This document shows positions 24,801 to 36,170 of a stretch of DNA of 64,000 nt, piece by piece. The stretch is from Amoeboaphelidium protococcarum (lineage: Eukaryota; Aphelidiomycota; Aphelidea): positions 1,488,001 through 1,552,000 of the forward strand of contig JALECJ010000256.1 in NCBI GenBank assembly GCA_023515745.1. Reading direction: 5' to 3'. The first letter of the stretch is position 1. Each line of letters begins with the position of its first letter. The position numbers were made by a program, and so were the translations under genes. The notes beneath the pieces are model-generated. The model was given only the letters and a program-made list of their open reading frames with translations. It had not been told where the DNA came from and made no database searches.

Positions 24801-26573
24801 GATGATCCTTATGGGACTGCAGGTGGTGGCCTGAAAATGAAGGACAAGGTTGATGACGTCAACTTGTAACATGTCCAGTTATTAATGTGCATTCTGGTCA
24901 AATTTGCACTCGGTGATGAATAAGCTTTCACATTGATATTCCCCGAGCAGATTCAGGTGATATTAGCGGTTGACTATCAGACTGCCTACTGTGATCTGAA
25001 GTCTTTAGTAGGTAGAACTTTGACAGAACTTACTGTAGATCTGATTTGTCTAGATTAGAATTATCTTGATTATGGCTGCAAGAATCAACTATAGATATTA
25101 TGCTCTGGAGGTCAGAATACATCGGATGAGAGTTATTTTATACTGAGCGGAGTATGTGATCGCCTTTCTGATATTGCGCCGACGATTATATGGCAAGTGT
25201 ACAGTTTGTGGAAGCGTCTATAGCCCAATGATTATAAGTAGTGGGCAGAATTTATTCATTCAATGGCTGTTAAGTTCGAACATGTTGGCGAGCATTTTGT
25301 TCAAGATTACCTGTAAGCGTTGATGTCCAATCTTCTATGCACCAGGCATGATTAAATTAGGTACTTGACTTACAGATTGATTGACATTGCTGTTATCCAA
25401 CCTGCGCTTGATTATTAGAATAATATTGACGATAGTTCTTTGGACAATAATTAGTCTCGATTGAAGTTGATTGATTTTGTGCATAATCTCAAGGCGTTAT
25501 TTCCGGAGCTGTAGTAAATTCTACACAGTATGCAGCAACGTGGTATTAAAGACCATATTGGGACTTTATTTGAGTATTACTTTTAGTGTCTATCACAATG
25601 TCTTGTCAGTGCTGACATTTACACAGTCTTAAAAGATGTCTTGCTTTAGGCGGCTCTGAATATTTAGGACATTTTCTAGGTACTCGGTTCTATCATGGAT
25701 AGAAGTAGAAGCATTATCGTGCAGATGCTCATCAAAGGATGTGAGTATGATAGTGATCTTATTACGGAGCTGAGTAACAATCCTCTTATCATGGACAACT
25801 TTGTGGAGTTTGGCATTTTGATAGACTGTGATAGTAGCAAGTGTACAAAGAACGTCAACGAGACCTTTCCACCGCTCACTGCTCTATGGCTGATGCTTTT
25901 TAGACGTGATGGAACATTTGTCTCTTAACTCTTGAAAGGCAGTTCCTTGCCGTGGTCTTTGCGAATTATCATGATGGAAGAGTCTCAACATCACAAGGTC
26001 GCGGCTTATTCTCTGGTGAACTTTGTACGTGAATGTAATCATCCAGATTTGACGCGGTTCTGTTAAAGTCTATTCTTTGTTGACTAGCTGTGGTAGAAGA
26101 TTAATGTTGTAGCATTATATCTTGAATAGTATTCCGTTCTGATGTCTGATCAAGTTGCTTCGATGGTTCCATTGCAGGTGCTGCATAAAGCTGTGGAATG
26201 TCTGTCCCTTCTTGGTCGACAGTAGATGAGTGAAAGTAATATGAGAATATTCAGATAGATTATTGGAGCATTACGGAGCCATCTGCAGAGTATACTGTAT
26301 GCTCTCGAGAGAAGATAAGATCTCACTGGTGATCGTGGAATGTTGGATAATATCATTCTAAAATTGGGAACTATAATCAATCATTGTCTTGCTGCACCAG
26401 AATATGAGGCGATGAATGCTGATTTGAGTGCACTGCATCAGAACTATCTGTTAAGGATCTAGGCTGTCCTGCCCGAGTAACGGGATAGTTCACCTACTCA
26501 CACTATCGTTATAGATGATGATGACAACTTCGAAGATGATCAAGACATTGTGAGTGGCATAGAATAACATTGA
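18813..26573 (+). CDS. Giant ubiquitin-specific protease, USP9X/USP34-type (2,586 aa)
   Basis: This cysteine protease removes ubiquitin from substrates. It is a single uninterrupted ORF of 2,586 codons under UAR=Gln, the longest in the window. The first ~1,350 residues look like helical repeats, as in USP9X. The catalytic domain begins with GRVGLKNLGATCYMNSLLQQ (Cys about residue 1375) and QQMDVDEFYNVFLDK. The zinc-ribbon-like CGQC lies in a DNKYFCGQCQTH context. LPPVLVFSLKRFDFDFETMR follows, and the His box HTGTADSGHYYSYIRED is near 1641. A further ~850 residues of helical C-terminal region end in an acidic tail (IDDDDNFEDD). Size and central position of the catalytic domain match USP9X/USP34 rather than smaller USPs. 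Stop is TGA 26571-26573. Confidence 0.92.
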
Positions 26574-26656
26574 AGAGTGTTTAAAATAGCAAACAAAAAT
26601 CTATCAAATAGTCATACCGTACATGCAATGAGCAAATAATATATTCAATACTTTAT

Positions 26657-27697
26657 TCATTATACATCTCCTTTTTAGAACTTGATAGCATTTTCAATGG
26701 TCATTTATCGCGCATCATCATAACTAATACTCTTCACCTGTGCAATCACATTGAGAATATCCTTCATGGCATCAATTAAACCACTATCAACACTGCCCAA
26801 ATCAGTCTCAGCCAGTAATCTATCTGATGGAGTATTTCTAATAGAATCCTACAGCCTCTGCATAGATCTACCGCATATAGTACTTGAATATGAAAAGTAA
26901 AATCTCGCACCAACACCCATAGGCAATTGACAAAACTTCTCTATAAATTACGGTGGACCCATATATGAATGAAGCATAATACGCGGTGGAAGTTTAATCT
27001 CTTGCTGAAGAGTGTATGGAAGCATTGCCTCATCCTCTCCATACTGTCTCACAAGAGATCTCTTTGATGGCACTTTAGACTTGAAATAGGCCAGCATCTC
27101 CTCGTGTGATTAGACACAATGCAGCGATACTGGGCGATTAAGTTTCCAAGCTAGATGGATTTACTAATCGAATATTACCTGCTATATCGACTTGAATGTA
27201 CTTTACTCCACCCCGGGATGTATTTTCATTAAGTGACTAGGTGTTTTGGCTATTTTGTCCAGTCCAAACTCTCCAACAACAGCGTTGGGATACTTTTATA
27301 ACATCTACTCCAGCTATTGAAACCAGTTATCTCTCACCACACTTTAATCTTTACGATCCTGCGATTCTAATTACTGCTACTTTAGTGATTCTAACTTATC
27401 ATTCTTATGATTAAACTGCAACTAGAAGGCAAACCAAGGATGATATCCAAAGCAAGGTACAACTTGATCCGAGTTTTACAGATATATTCTCTCTACAATG
27501 GACCAGTCTGAAGGCTGAGTTCCCATCACCATCATTCTATATCCAGTATTAGCCGTAAGGAACTGATTGATTTATTTCACGGTAGCGTCAACATCCTAGC
27601 GAGTGATATCATCACAACTGCTGTCATGGCCAATTTTTAAATGTTGATGCTGTGGATGTACGTGTGCATCAAAATACTCAGTCTTATTCATAGACAT
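26657..27697 (-). CDS. TatD-family metal-dependent hydrolase, Scn1-like (346 aa)
   Basis: TatD-family amidohydrolases are metal-dependent, often with 3'-5' exonuclease activity. Metal-site motifs are present in order: DAHVHP (residues 10-15), GEFGLDK, LHCVQSHEEM, MLHSYMG and AETDLGS. The CFGYHPWFAF segment and a long insertion after it match the fungal Cut9-interacting Scn1 and YBL055C type better than bacterial TatD. Starts at ATG 27697 and ends GTA-TAA-TGA. It converges with the USP gene (84 bp between stops). No introns. Confidence 0.85.
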
Positions 27698-28059
27698 ATT
27701 GGAGTATAATAATAATCTTGTACAGCGAACTAAAAACGCGCTACTGCTCAAAATGTTAAAGGTAGATTTGAGTCACATTTAAGGAACCGTGTAACAATAC
27801 CAAGTTCTACTTATAAGTTCAAACGTGCACCAATTGTGACACCAATTGTGACACTTATAAATAGATCATCTTCTGATTGGCCCGCCATTCCAATATCTTG
27901 ATCCAGCCAATCAGTGGCCAAGATGAGCATTTCCACAGCTTCCCATCGCGTTTCAACTACGCTTCCCCATGTCCATAATCCTTTTCCTCATTAACAACTG
28001 TACTTGGTCAAAATAATCGTATCACAAATCAAATCAAATCTACTGCAAGAAAAGAAATC
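27698..28059 (+). promoter_or_regulatory. Upstream region of the 28060 gene: 12-bp tandem repeat and TATA box
   Basis: Two exact copies of caccaattgtga (27828-27839 and 27840-27851) are followed at once by TATAAATA (27856-27863), about 200 bp before ATG 28060. This could be a core promoter or the 5' part of the Helitron. A TC at 27806 is one possible left terminus, with no independent support. The interval also serves the divergent TatD gene. Confidence 0.45.
27828..27851. repeat. Two tandem copies of a 12-bp unit
   Basis: The unit caccaattgtga is repeated exactly twice and trailed by cac. Its core caattg is palindromic, so it could bind a dimeric factor. Confidence 0.85.
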
Positions 28060-28968
28060 ATGCCTACTTATTTTAATGGTGTTGTCGGCTTTATCAGTGC
28101 CCAGGACTAGCTTGGCACTCCTGTCTCCAAGCAGGGTTCCGCGGTGAGTTACAAGTATCCTCTGATGGTGGATGGCGTCTGCGCCACCGAAGCTGATATT
28201 GATTAGCCGATCCGTTTATCTGTCTGGCCAAATGATCAAAAGTTAATTCAAATCCCACAACTTGATGAGTCGTACATGGTATCCGGTGAGTTGCACGTCA
28301 GTGACTCTGGAATACCTACCGTGGTTGTTGAACGAATGTTTCGTATTGAGCTCATGTGCGATTACATTCCAATGCCAATGGTGTCAGTGTTTGGTCCTAT
28401 AGCGTTGAAACAAGCCGGAGTTGTAACCACAACGGTTGACACCTATGTTTCGGCTGCTAAAAAAACCCAAACTTTCACTGCCAAATCAGAGTACATGGAA
28501 CAGCGTTATGGCAGAGGGTTATCCAGTGCGTCAATTGGAAGCACTTTGGTTAGTCATGGCCTTTTGCGCAAAATCACGCCAACGGAAATCAATCTCATGC
28601 AGTCTGTCGTTCAGCAAATACGCTCGACGCCAGCAGCCAGTACTCCCATGAAAGCTGGGAGTTTCTGGACTAATAAGAAACGCCGCGTTAACTCTGAACA
28701 AACTTCCTCCCCTTAGTCTGTCACTCCTCCTTCCATGCAATCCTCCACTTCATCCTCTGCTCAACAATCTTCGAGCAAAATGGTGGCGCCATCTTCCATT
28801 ACGGCCAATAATGAGGTAGGGGTGTCTAACGATCAATAATCATCTTCTGATTCGGTCGATGCGGGGTAAAATGAAGCAATTGACATCACAAGTGATGCGG
28901 ACTCTCCTTAAAATGATCAAGTGGTTCCTCTCAAGAAGTCGCGTAGGCAGAGAAAGGGTAAGCAATGA
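28060..28968 (+). CDS. Possible OB-fold accessory protein of the Helitron (302 aa)
   Basis: I cannot match this to a named family. The N-terminal ~130 residues alternate short hydrophobic strands (NGVVGFISAQD, PIRLSVWPNDQKLIQIP, YMVSGELHV, PTVVVERMFRIEL), as in RPA-like OB folds (compare the W in SVWPND and the G in VSGEL). The rest is Ser/Gln-rich, with two basic clusters (NKKRR, KKSRRQRKGK) that could be nuclear localisation signals. It sits 314 bp upstream of the Helitron Rep/helicase gene on the same strand, and some Helitrons carry RPA-like single-strand-binding genes. That context suggests an ssDNA-binding helper, but this is inference. Gln is coded by CAA, CAG, TAA and TAG. Confidence 0.5.
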
Positions 28969-29282
28969 AGAATTGTTAGTCGATGATACTTTTGAAAATT
29001 AATGATGATGAAAAAGGTGATTCAAATGAATAATTTAAATTTAAATAATGGCTCGCGTTTCTTAAAATTAGACAATTATTCCCCTGATTCAAATATCAGA
29101 AATTATTAAATGAGAATATCTCAATGATTAATAAATGTTCATAATGATTGTTTTCATTCATCCAAATCTATTTATATCACATTATAGCAACAGATAACTG
29201 AAAATTGCTTTGATTGAGATATAGCTTTACGCAAATTAGTACGTGAAATCGACACTACAATCCAGGAAATTAAAAATTTGAA
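28969..29282. other. AT-rich spacer inside the putative Helitron
   Basis: This lies between the OB-fold candidate and the Rep/helicase start. It is strongly AT-rich, includes aatttaaatttaaat near 29033, and shows no coding frame or hairpin that I can see. Confidence 0.4.
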
Positions 29283-32200
29283 ATGAATAACTAACGACAA
29301 TGCTAATTTATCTACACTAATCGTACAGTATACGATGACAATGAAGTTATAGAAGCTGGACAAAGATGTCCCAATGTTGCTAATCCAAATGGATATTGCC
29401 GTACACATCGTTATAGAGCACGAAATCTTGCGCGCCAGATGTTAAATCCGGCGAGATAACCGAGATAACCATAACAAGCAGGTGTCCGACGACGTGGTAG
29501 AAATTATCAGTAAGCCATGATCACATTGTAACAAGCTGAAAGAGTTCAGCCCTTTCGCCTATAAGTGTAAGTATAGTGTCCCTTTTGCCATGCTCTCATA
29601 TGGCCTGAAGAAATGACGCGGCGTGAAGGCCAAGGTGGTCCATCACCAAACATATGTTGTGGAAACGGCTATCTAACGTAGATTCCATTATGGCCTCAAC
29701 TACCACCATACTTAACAGATTTGTTGGAGGGTAATGATGCCAGATCAAGAAATTTTCGCACCTACATTCGTGGTTATAACAGTGTATTATCTTTTGGTAG
29801 TTTTGTAGCTAACATAAATTAACGCTATCTTAATAGGGCAGATAATAATGGCATTTATGCTTTTCAAGTGCAAGGAGCAATTTATGTTACAATGCCAAAT
29901 ATTGGCGGTGATTATGGTCGAAATGCAGATGCCTATTTGTTAGATCCATAGTTTGCTATGGCCAACAGATTGCTTAATGACGAAATTCTGGATCGGGAAA
30001 TTGTTCTCAACCTTGCGCAAATCATAGAACAGATTAGTCCATTAGCGCGTCAATATGTAACAATTAGGGAATAAAATTTGCTGCAATAATTTGATGCGAT
30101 TGGGCTGAGATTAATACCAACAGCAGATTACAACTAAAGACTACCCGAAGTCCATGAAATAGCAATGATACTGCCAGGTGATATTTATGCTGATTAACGA
30201 GATGTAAATGTGATAGCCAACGTCCGAAATCCTTAAGATCCAGATGACGACCGTACATTTGTAAGTATGATGAACCCAGCATTTGATTCAATTGCCATGA
30301 CGTTAGTATTTCCAGGACATCCCCAGGGATATCATCCAGGCATTAGAATTAATGGCGAATCTGTTTCACCTATGGATTTTTACAGATATCACTTCATGTT
30401 TAGATAAGAAACATCGGCGTATTTCAGAATGTGCGCACTGTTTCATCAGAACCTCCTCATTCAGTATATGAAGGTGCTTACGCAGCGTTTAGATTTTCTC
30501 CGATTCCATTAGAATGATATTGGCGCAGAGGTGTACAGAGGCAGAGACTACCATGGATAAGCAATTATACTCCCTGCGTCCCACACTGGGTCTCCGAGAT
30601 ACATGTCTGAAAAGTACGCAGATTGCGTGGCGATTGGAACAGTATTTGGTAAGCCTACCTTCTTCTAGACGGTGACTGCAAATCCAAACTGGCCAGATAT
30701 TCAAAACGCATTGCTGCGAGGCTAAACAGCAAATGACAGACCAGACAAAGTTTGCAGAGTATTTAAACTGTATCTGGACGAAATCATGGACGACATCAAG
30801 AAGAACCAAGTATTTGGTAAAGTTTTAGCACTGACATACACCGTCGAATGGTAAAAGAGGGGTCTACCTCACGCACATATTCTCATATGGATAGAGAATC
30901 CGCCAACTGAACCGCGATAAGTTGACCGTTTCATAAGCGCCAAAATTCCAGATCATGCCACACCGCGTCTAAGGGAAAAAGTACTAAGATACAACATTCA
31001 TGGTCCATGTGGTTTGATTAATCCCAATTCTCCATGCATGTAGAATCCAAATCATGTCTGCAGTAGAGGCTATGCGAAAGAATTTAGCGAGTTTACCAGA
31101 TTTAATGAAGATGACTTCCCTGTATATGCCAGACCATTAGACGTTGCCAATCACCATGTGCGTCCGGATGGAACAGTCATAAACAACCAATGGGTTGTTC
31201 CTTATAATCCCTATCTGACCGCGAAATATGACTGCCATATCAATGTTGAATTTGTAGGCAATTAAGCTATGATGAAGTATTTGTACAAGTATGTGCATAA
31301 AGGACCAGATGCAGCTCTAGCGGAACTCGATCGTGATGAAATAACTGAGTACTTGAACTCAAGATATATCTCAACATAAGAGGCCGTGTGGCGTCTATTT
31401 AGTTTCGATATATGTGTTCATTACCCAGATGTCATGAAGTTGAACATTTATCTACCTGATTCAAGATTTGCGGCCAATTCTGAATTGGTAGCGTACTTCA
31501 ATTACAATGCTACTGCAGAGCCAGATAATCCTTGCCATAGAATGTTGTATGTAAATTTTCCAACACTGTTTACCTTCAAAAAAGGAGATCGATAGTGGAA
31601 AATGCGGGAACGAGGACAAACGTTAGGTAGAATTCCATTCATCAACCCCGTGGAGGGTGAGCGTTATTATATCAAGTTACTGTTAAACAATACTCCTGGG
31701 GCTAAATCTTATGAACACTTGAGAACGCATCGCAATGTGATATATCCCACATTTAGGCAAGCAGCTGAAGTACGTGAATTGCTTGCAGAGGAGGAGCAGT
31801 ATTATTTGGCAATGATGGAAGCAAGGAATATCTTAATGCCAAGGGCAATGCGATAGTTATTTGCGTTGATTTTATCTGAGACTGACATTGCAAATTATGG
31901 AGATCTCTTTGCACATTTCTAAGATGACATGATGTAAGACTACCAACACCAGAGACTAGAAAATCCATTGCAACATTTGCTGACAGATCTGCATCGACTA
32001 TTGTTATAAATGGGCAAATCATTGTACAATTACCCAGACATAAATGTTGATCAAGTTGATTTAGATATTCCAGCTGCAGAACTAGAAGAAGCGAGAAATA
32101 TGGTGACAGAAGAAAGGTTTAGAGAGAAGGTGATCAATTTAAGAAGAGAGCAGCGCGAGATTTATGATCTGATATCAAATTTGATTGTTCATAGGAGTGA

Positions 32201-33509
32201 TAACTTGGATGGATTGCATGATGGTACCAGTCTATATTTCCTTTCTGGAAGTGCTGGAGTTGGAAAGACATTTTTATATAATGTAATTGATGATTTCTGC
32301 CATCTAAATGATTACGTTTGTGTATAGTTATCAACAACCGGACTTGCCACCAATTTATTGAACAATGCGCAAACGTGTCATAGCTTTTTTGGCGTACCTA
32401 TAGATATTACTGATGATTCTGAATGTCGCATTAAGGTTGAGTATAAAAATATCTTGCTTGCAGCTAATATTATAATAATTGATGAAATCACATAACTAAG
32501 TAAGTATGCGTTATAGGCTATTGATAGACTATTGCGTTAATTATTTGGTGAAATCAACCCTAGAAGAATTAATATGCCATTTGGTGGTGCATTAATCCTC
32601 TTTGGTGGTGACTGGAAATAATGCCTACCTGTTGTGCCTAGAGGGAATCAAGCCATGGTCCTTAATTCAACTTTCAAAGCCTCATATCTATGGAATCGTG
32701 TAGAATAACTTGAGTTAACTGAGCAAGTACGTTTAGTTCATGATCTGGAATATTTCAATTTTTGCGAGTATGTTGGCACCACTGCAGACAGGTAAATTGA
32801 AATACCATAATATGTCTAAAGGGTTCAATCTTTGCAAGAAATGATTGGCTTCGTGTATGGTGATAAGTTAATTAACCATCGATTTGGTTTGGAAAAAATT
32901 ATCACTCCCCTGAATAAAGATGCGATTGACATCAATGACACGTGTCTGAATTAAATGCTTGGTGAAGAACGCGTGTCAGTCGGTAGAAATGTGCTTTAAA
33001 ATGGCAATCATGAAATTAATGAAGAAGCACTGGCTAACATCAATTCGGCTAAATTACCACCAACTGTACTCAGAATGAAAGTTGGATGTCCATTAATCAT
33101 CACTCAAAATATCAATGTCAAGGCAGGTCTATGCAATGGAACCTTGGTTAAGCTGATCAACTATTCACGAAATTTACTGATTGTTGAAATACTTTCAGGG
33201 AAATTTCAAGGTACGCTGCATGCATTGCCTAGAATAAATTGCATTGACACCAAAGCCATGTTTGGTATAGAACTGATGAGAATTCAATTTCCAGTTAAAC
33301 TAGCATTTGCTGTGACCATCAACAAAATAATGGGATAGACTTTGGATAAAGTGGGTCTGTATTTAAAGAACCAATGTTTCGCGCATGGATAGTTATATGT
33401 TGGTCTGACGCGTGTTAGAAGAAGTACAGATATCTGTATTTACAGTGAATTGCCTCTTCTTCAAAATGTGGTTTACCAAGCAATTTTTTAAAATAATTTG
33501 ATTGCGTGA
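29283..33509 (+). CDS. Helitron RepHel: HUH endonuclease and Pif1-like helicase (1,408 aa)
   Basis: It nicks and re-joins DNA strands through the Rep domain and unwinds DNA through the helicase to move the element. The N terminus (MNNQRQCQFIYTNRTVYDD) starts a C-C-C-H zinc-binding pattern ending NGYCRTHR. A CPFCHALIW segment follows, then NICCGNGYL. The HUH motif HAHILIWI is near residue 528 and the tyrosine motif KYLYKYVHKG near 665. Helicase motifs are Walker A GSAGVGKTF (about 989), Walker B IIIIDEI, GGDWKQCLPV, a motif V-like TINKIMGQTL (more often INKSQGQT) and LYVGLTRVRRSTDI. I saw no TGA or frameshift along 1,409 codons. The start is the first ATG in frame before the zinc motif. Confidence 0.93.
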
Positions 33510-33552
33510 ACTAACTGTGAAATAAATGCTGTCTTTAATTAAATTCTAACCA

Positions 33553-33589
33553 CCGCGCGCGCACGCGCGCGCGGCAGCCTTGTGACTAA
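33553..33589 (+). repeat. Candidate Helitron 3' terminus: GC hairpin plus CTAA
   Basis: ccgcgcgcgc (33553-33562) pairs with gcgcgcgcgg (33565-33574). Eleven bases later comes CTAA (33586-33589). Spacing and order match Helitron 3' ends, where a short hairpin sits about 10-12 nt inside a terminal CTRR. The alternating CG could also adopt Z-DNA. Confidence 0.6.
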
Positions 33590-33967
33590 AAGAAGAGAAG
33601 CCGCGAAATTGACTGAAAACTCTAGACGACCGCGAAACAACAACAACAACAACTGCTTATTTGCGTGTGTAAAAGTGCGTGTGTAAAAGTGTCAATCTCG
33701 AAGGCTACATTTGTTAATGAAGCGCGCTTACTAAACTGGTATCTCTCTCTCTGACTCTCCCTCACATGAGAGATTCTTCTAAATGCGCTCTCACACCGGA
33801 CAAAGACGCGCTTTGTTGATCATCTCAAGTCAGACGCGCGCGCGTTTCTTCCAGCCAAATTCACAGTCTCAACTCTCTCTTCAGCATCTTTAGTCATTTT
33901 CTGCATTGTTGTCACGCACACACTCACACATACAGTACATACGCTATAGAAGACATTTAGTAATAAT
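33590..33967 (+). promoter_or_regulatory. Upstream region of the ABCD gene with microsatellites
   Basis: It contains an aac repeat (33637-33652), a 14-bp unit repeated twice (gcgtgtgtaaaagt, 33663-33690), a TC tract (33742-33751 with more CT to ~33763), acgcgcgcgcgt near 33833, and a second pyrimidine-rich stretch near 33865-33885, about 90 bp before ATG 33968. Confidence 0.5.
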
Positions 33968-36073
33968 ATGACTACTACTGATTTGCTGCTAAAGTATAAA
34001 AAGTATGTTGGAATTCCACCCGTGATTGCTGCGGTTCTGTATGTCTACTTTCTGAGGTCCTTCTCTAGTAGTCGTCGCCGTCGCTAGTTGTCAAAGAGTG
34101 TCTCATCATCTGGTGCATTTGGCTCTGATAATGCTGCAGATTCTTAATAGCAAGTTGACGGTGGAAAGTAGTCTTTAGCAGTGTCCGCCGGAGGTGATAA
34201 GAAAGTGTCATCCAAGAGCAGCGCCAGAGTTGGTGTAAATGCGAGATTTTTTGCTTAGATGAACAAGTTGGTACCCATCCTGGTGCCCAGTGTGTTTAGT
34301 AGAGAGTCGGCTCTGTTGGTTAGTCTGGCTTCCGTGTTGATTGCCAGAACGTGGCTCGACATTTGGTTCAGCTCGTTCAATGGTGTCGTTGTTAAGAGTA
34401 TAGTCAGTCGTGACAGGCGTGCGTTTGTGGCCAGAGCTGGTGTAGAGTTCTCCCTGATGATGTGGCCACTGTCTATAGTGAACAATAGTCTCAAGATGTT
34501 GATTAATGCTCTATCAATTTGCTTTAGAGACAGACTGACAACTTATGCTCACGAGGCGTATCTGTCAGATATCACCTTCTACAAAGTGTCCAACATTGAT
34601 AATCGAATCTAGAATGCTGATCAATTATTGACTCAGGATATAGATAAGTTTAGTGAGAATCTGGCGCATCTGTACTCTGATATTAGTAAGCCTTTGGTTG
34701 ATATCTTTCTGTTTGCCATTAAACTTGGTCAGGCTATTGGCGGTGAATCTCCACTGATCATGGTATCTTACTTCTTGGCTTCCGGTGTATTCCTACGTGT
34801 CATCAGTCCGCCGTTTGGTAAGTACACTGCGCAAGAGCAGAAACTGGAGGGAGACTTTAGATTTACTCATTCTAGAATCATAACTCACGCTGAGGAAATT
34901 GCCTTCTACAGAGGGTCTGAGAGGGAGAAGACGTTTGTCAACTAGTCATTTCGCCGTATTTTGGAGCATTTGTACAAGGTGAATGTGCTACGCTTTGCTA
35001 ATGGTATCCTGGATTCGGTGGCTGTGAAGTACTGTGCCACTATACTTGCGTATTGGCTGTTGAGTCGTCCAGTATTTGATCCGCGGTATGCTACTGAGCA
35101 GATGGGCAGTGCTGGTGATGATCCCACTAAGATTATGGAGGATTACAGTCGAAACTCTAGTTACCTGGTCAATCTATCTTAGGCCGTGGGCAGAGTTATA
35201 CTGGCCGGAAGAGATTTAACGCGTTTTGCTGGTTATACATCGCGTGTGGCGGAGCTGTTTGAAGTGCTTGAGGATGTGAAGCGTGGCCGTTACGAACGTT
35301 CAATGGTTAATGATACTAGTGGAGCGTAGTTGACCAGAGTTGAGTAGTCGGACTTAAAAGGGGTTATCAAGAAGAGTGATAATGCTGACATTGAATTTGA
35401 CAAGGTGCCGATTATAACTCCGAATGGTGATGTACTGATAGAGTCACTGAGCATTAACTGTAAACATGGTACATCCGTCTTGGTCACGGGTCCGAATGGT
35501 TCTGGAAAGAGTTCTCTGTTCAGAATCTTGGGTGAATTGTGGCCACTGTTTGGTGGTAAATTGACAAAGCCAGAAGCTAGTCAGTTCTTCTATGTGCCTT
35601 AGAAGCCTTACTTATGTCTGGGCAGTCTTCGTGATCAGCTATTGTATCCTCATGATAAGGAAACTGCACTGAAGAATGGCGCCACTGATGACAAGTTGAT
35701 GGAACTCCTTAAGATGGTTCATCTTGAGTATCTGGTCGATAGAGAAGGTGGCTGGGATGCAGTGCAAGATTGGGCAGATGTGCTGAGTGGTGGAGAAAAG
35801 TAGAGAATGGCCATGGGAAGATTGTTTTATCATAAGCCTCTATGGGCCGTGCTGGATGAGTGCACTAGCGCTGTATCTATCGATGTTGAAGGACTAATGT
35901 ATACCAAGGCGAAGGAGTTGGGTATTACGCTGTTTACCGTGTCTCACCGCACGTCCCTGTTTAAATATCATGAATATCTGCTCAAGTTTGATGGCAATGG
36001 CCAGTACGAATTTAGTAAGCTGGAGTAAGGTGACACATCAAGTCCTTTTGCATTCACTAAGTTAAAGTAATGA
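33968..36073 (+). CDS. Peroxisomal ABC half-transporter, ABCD family (701 aa)
   Basis: ABCD half-transporters dimerise in the peroxisomal membrane and import very-long-chain fatty acyl-CoAs. The protein has an N-terminal hydrophobic segment ([16 protein letters not shown]), a basic linker and the transmembrane domain (about 100-370) with the ABCD-type loop [11 protein letters not shown] near 214. The nucleotide-binding domain has Walker [10 protein letters not shown] (about 508), signature LSGGEKQR (about 605-612) and Walker B with the D-loop [16 protein letters not shown], typical of ABCD1/2/3. The Gln of the signature is coded by TAG (35801-35803). It ends AAG-TAA-TGA. PEX11 lies 97 bp downstream, convergent. 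No introns. Confidence 0.93.
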
Positions 36074-36170
36074 TATACTTTTAAAGTAATGTTTATCTAA
36101 ATCAATTTTAAACAATTTTATCAGTCCGCTTAGGTGTATCCCCTTTCCGTAACAGTAATGTCTTCTGATT

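Larger units (their letters stand above)
28060..33589 (+). mobile_element. Helitron, apparently autonomous
   Basis: This is a rolling-circle DNA transposon. Its core is the intact 1,408-residue RepHel ORF (29283-33509), with both the HUH nuclease and the Pif1-type helicase. 3' of the ORF, a GC-rich 10-bp stem (33553-33562 with 33565-33574) is followed after 11 nt by CTAA (33586-33589), the hairpin-plus-CTRR arrangement of Helitron 3' ends. The base after CTAA is A rather than the T expected for canonical A^T insertion. The left boundary is not identified; I give the start of the accessory gene, and the true end could lie as far as ~27.7 kb. The OB-fold gene may belong to the element. Coding regions use UAR for Gln throughout, so the element is adapted to its host's code. 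Confidence 0.75.

Noticed and set aside
33553-33574. The CG-rich palindrome as a rho-independent terminator
   Set aside because: The genome is eukaryotic and no T run follows; Helitron end structure explains the CTAA spacing better.
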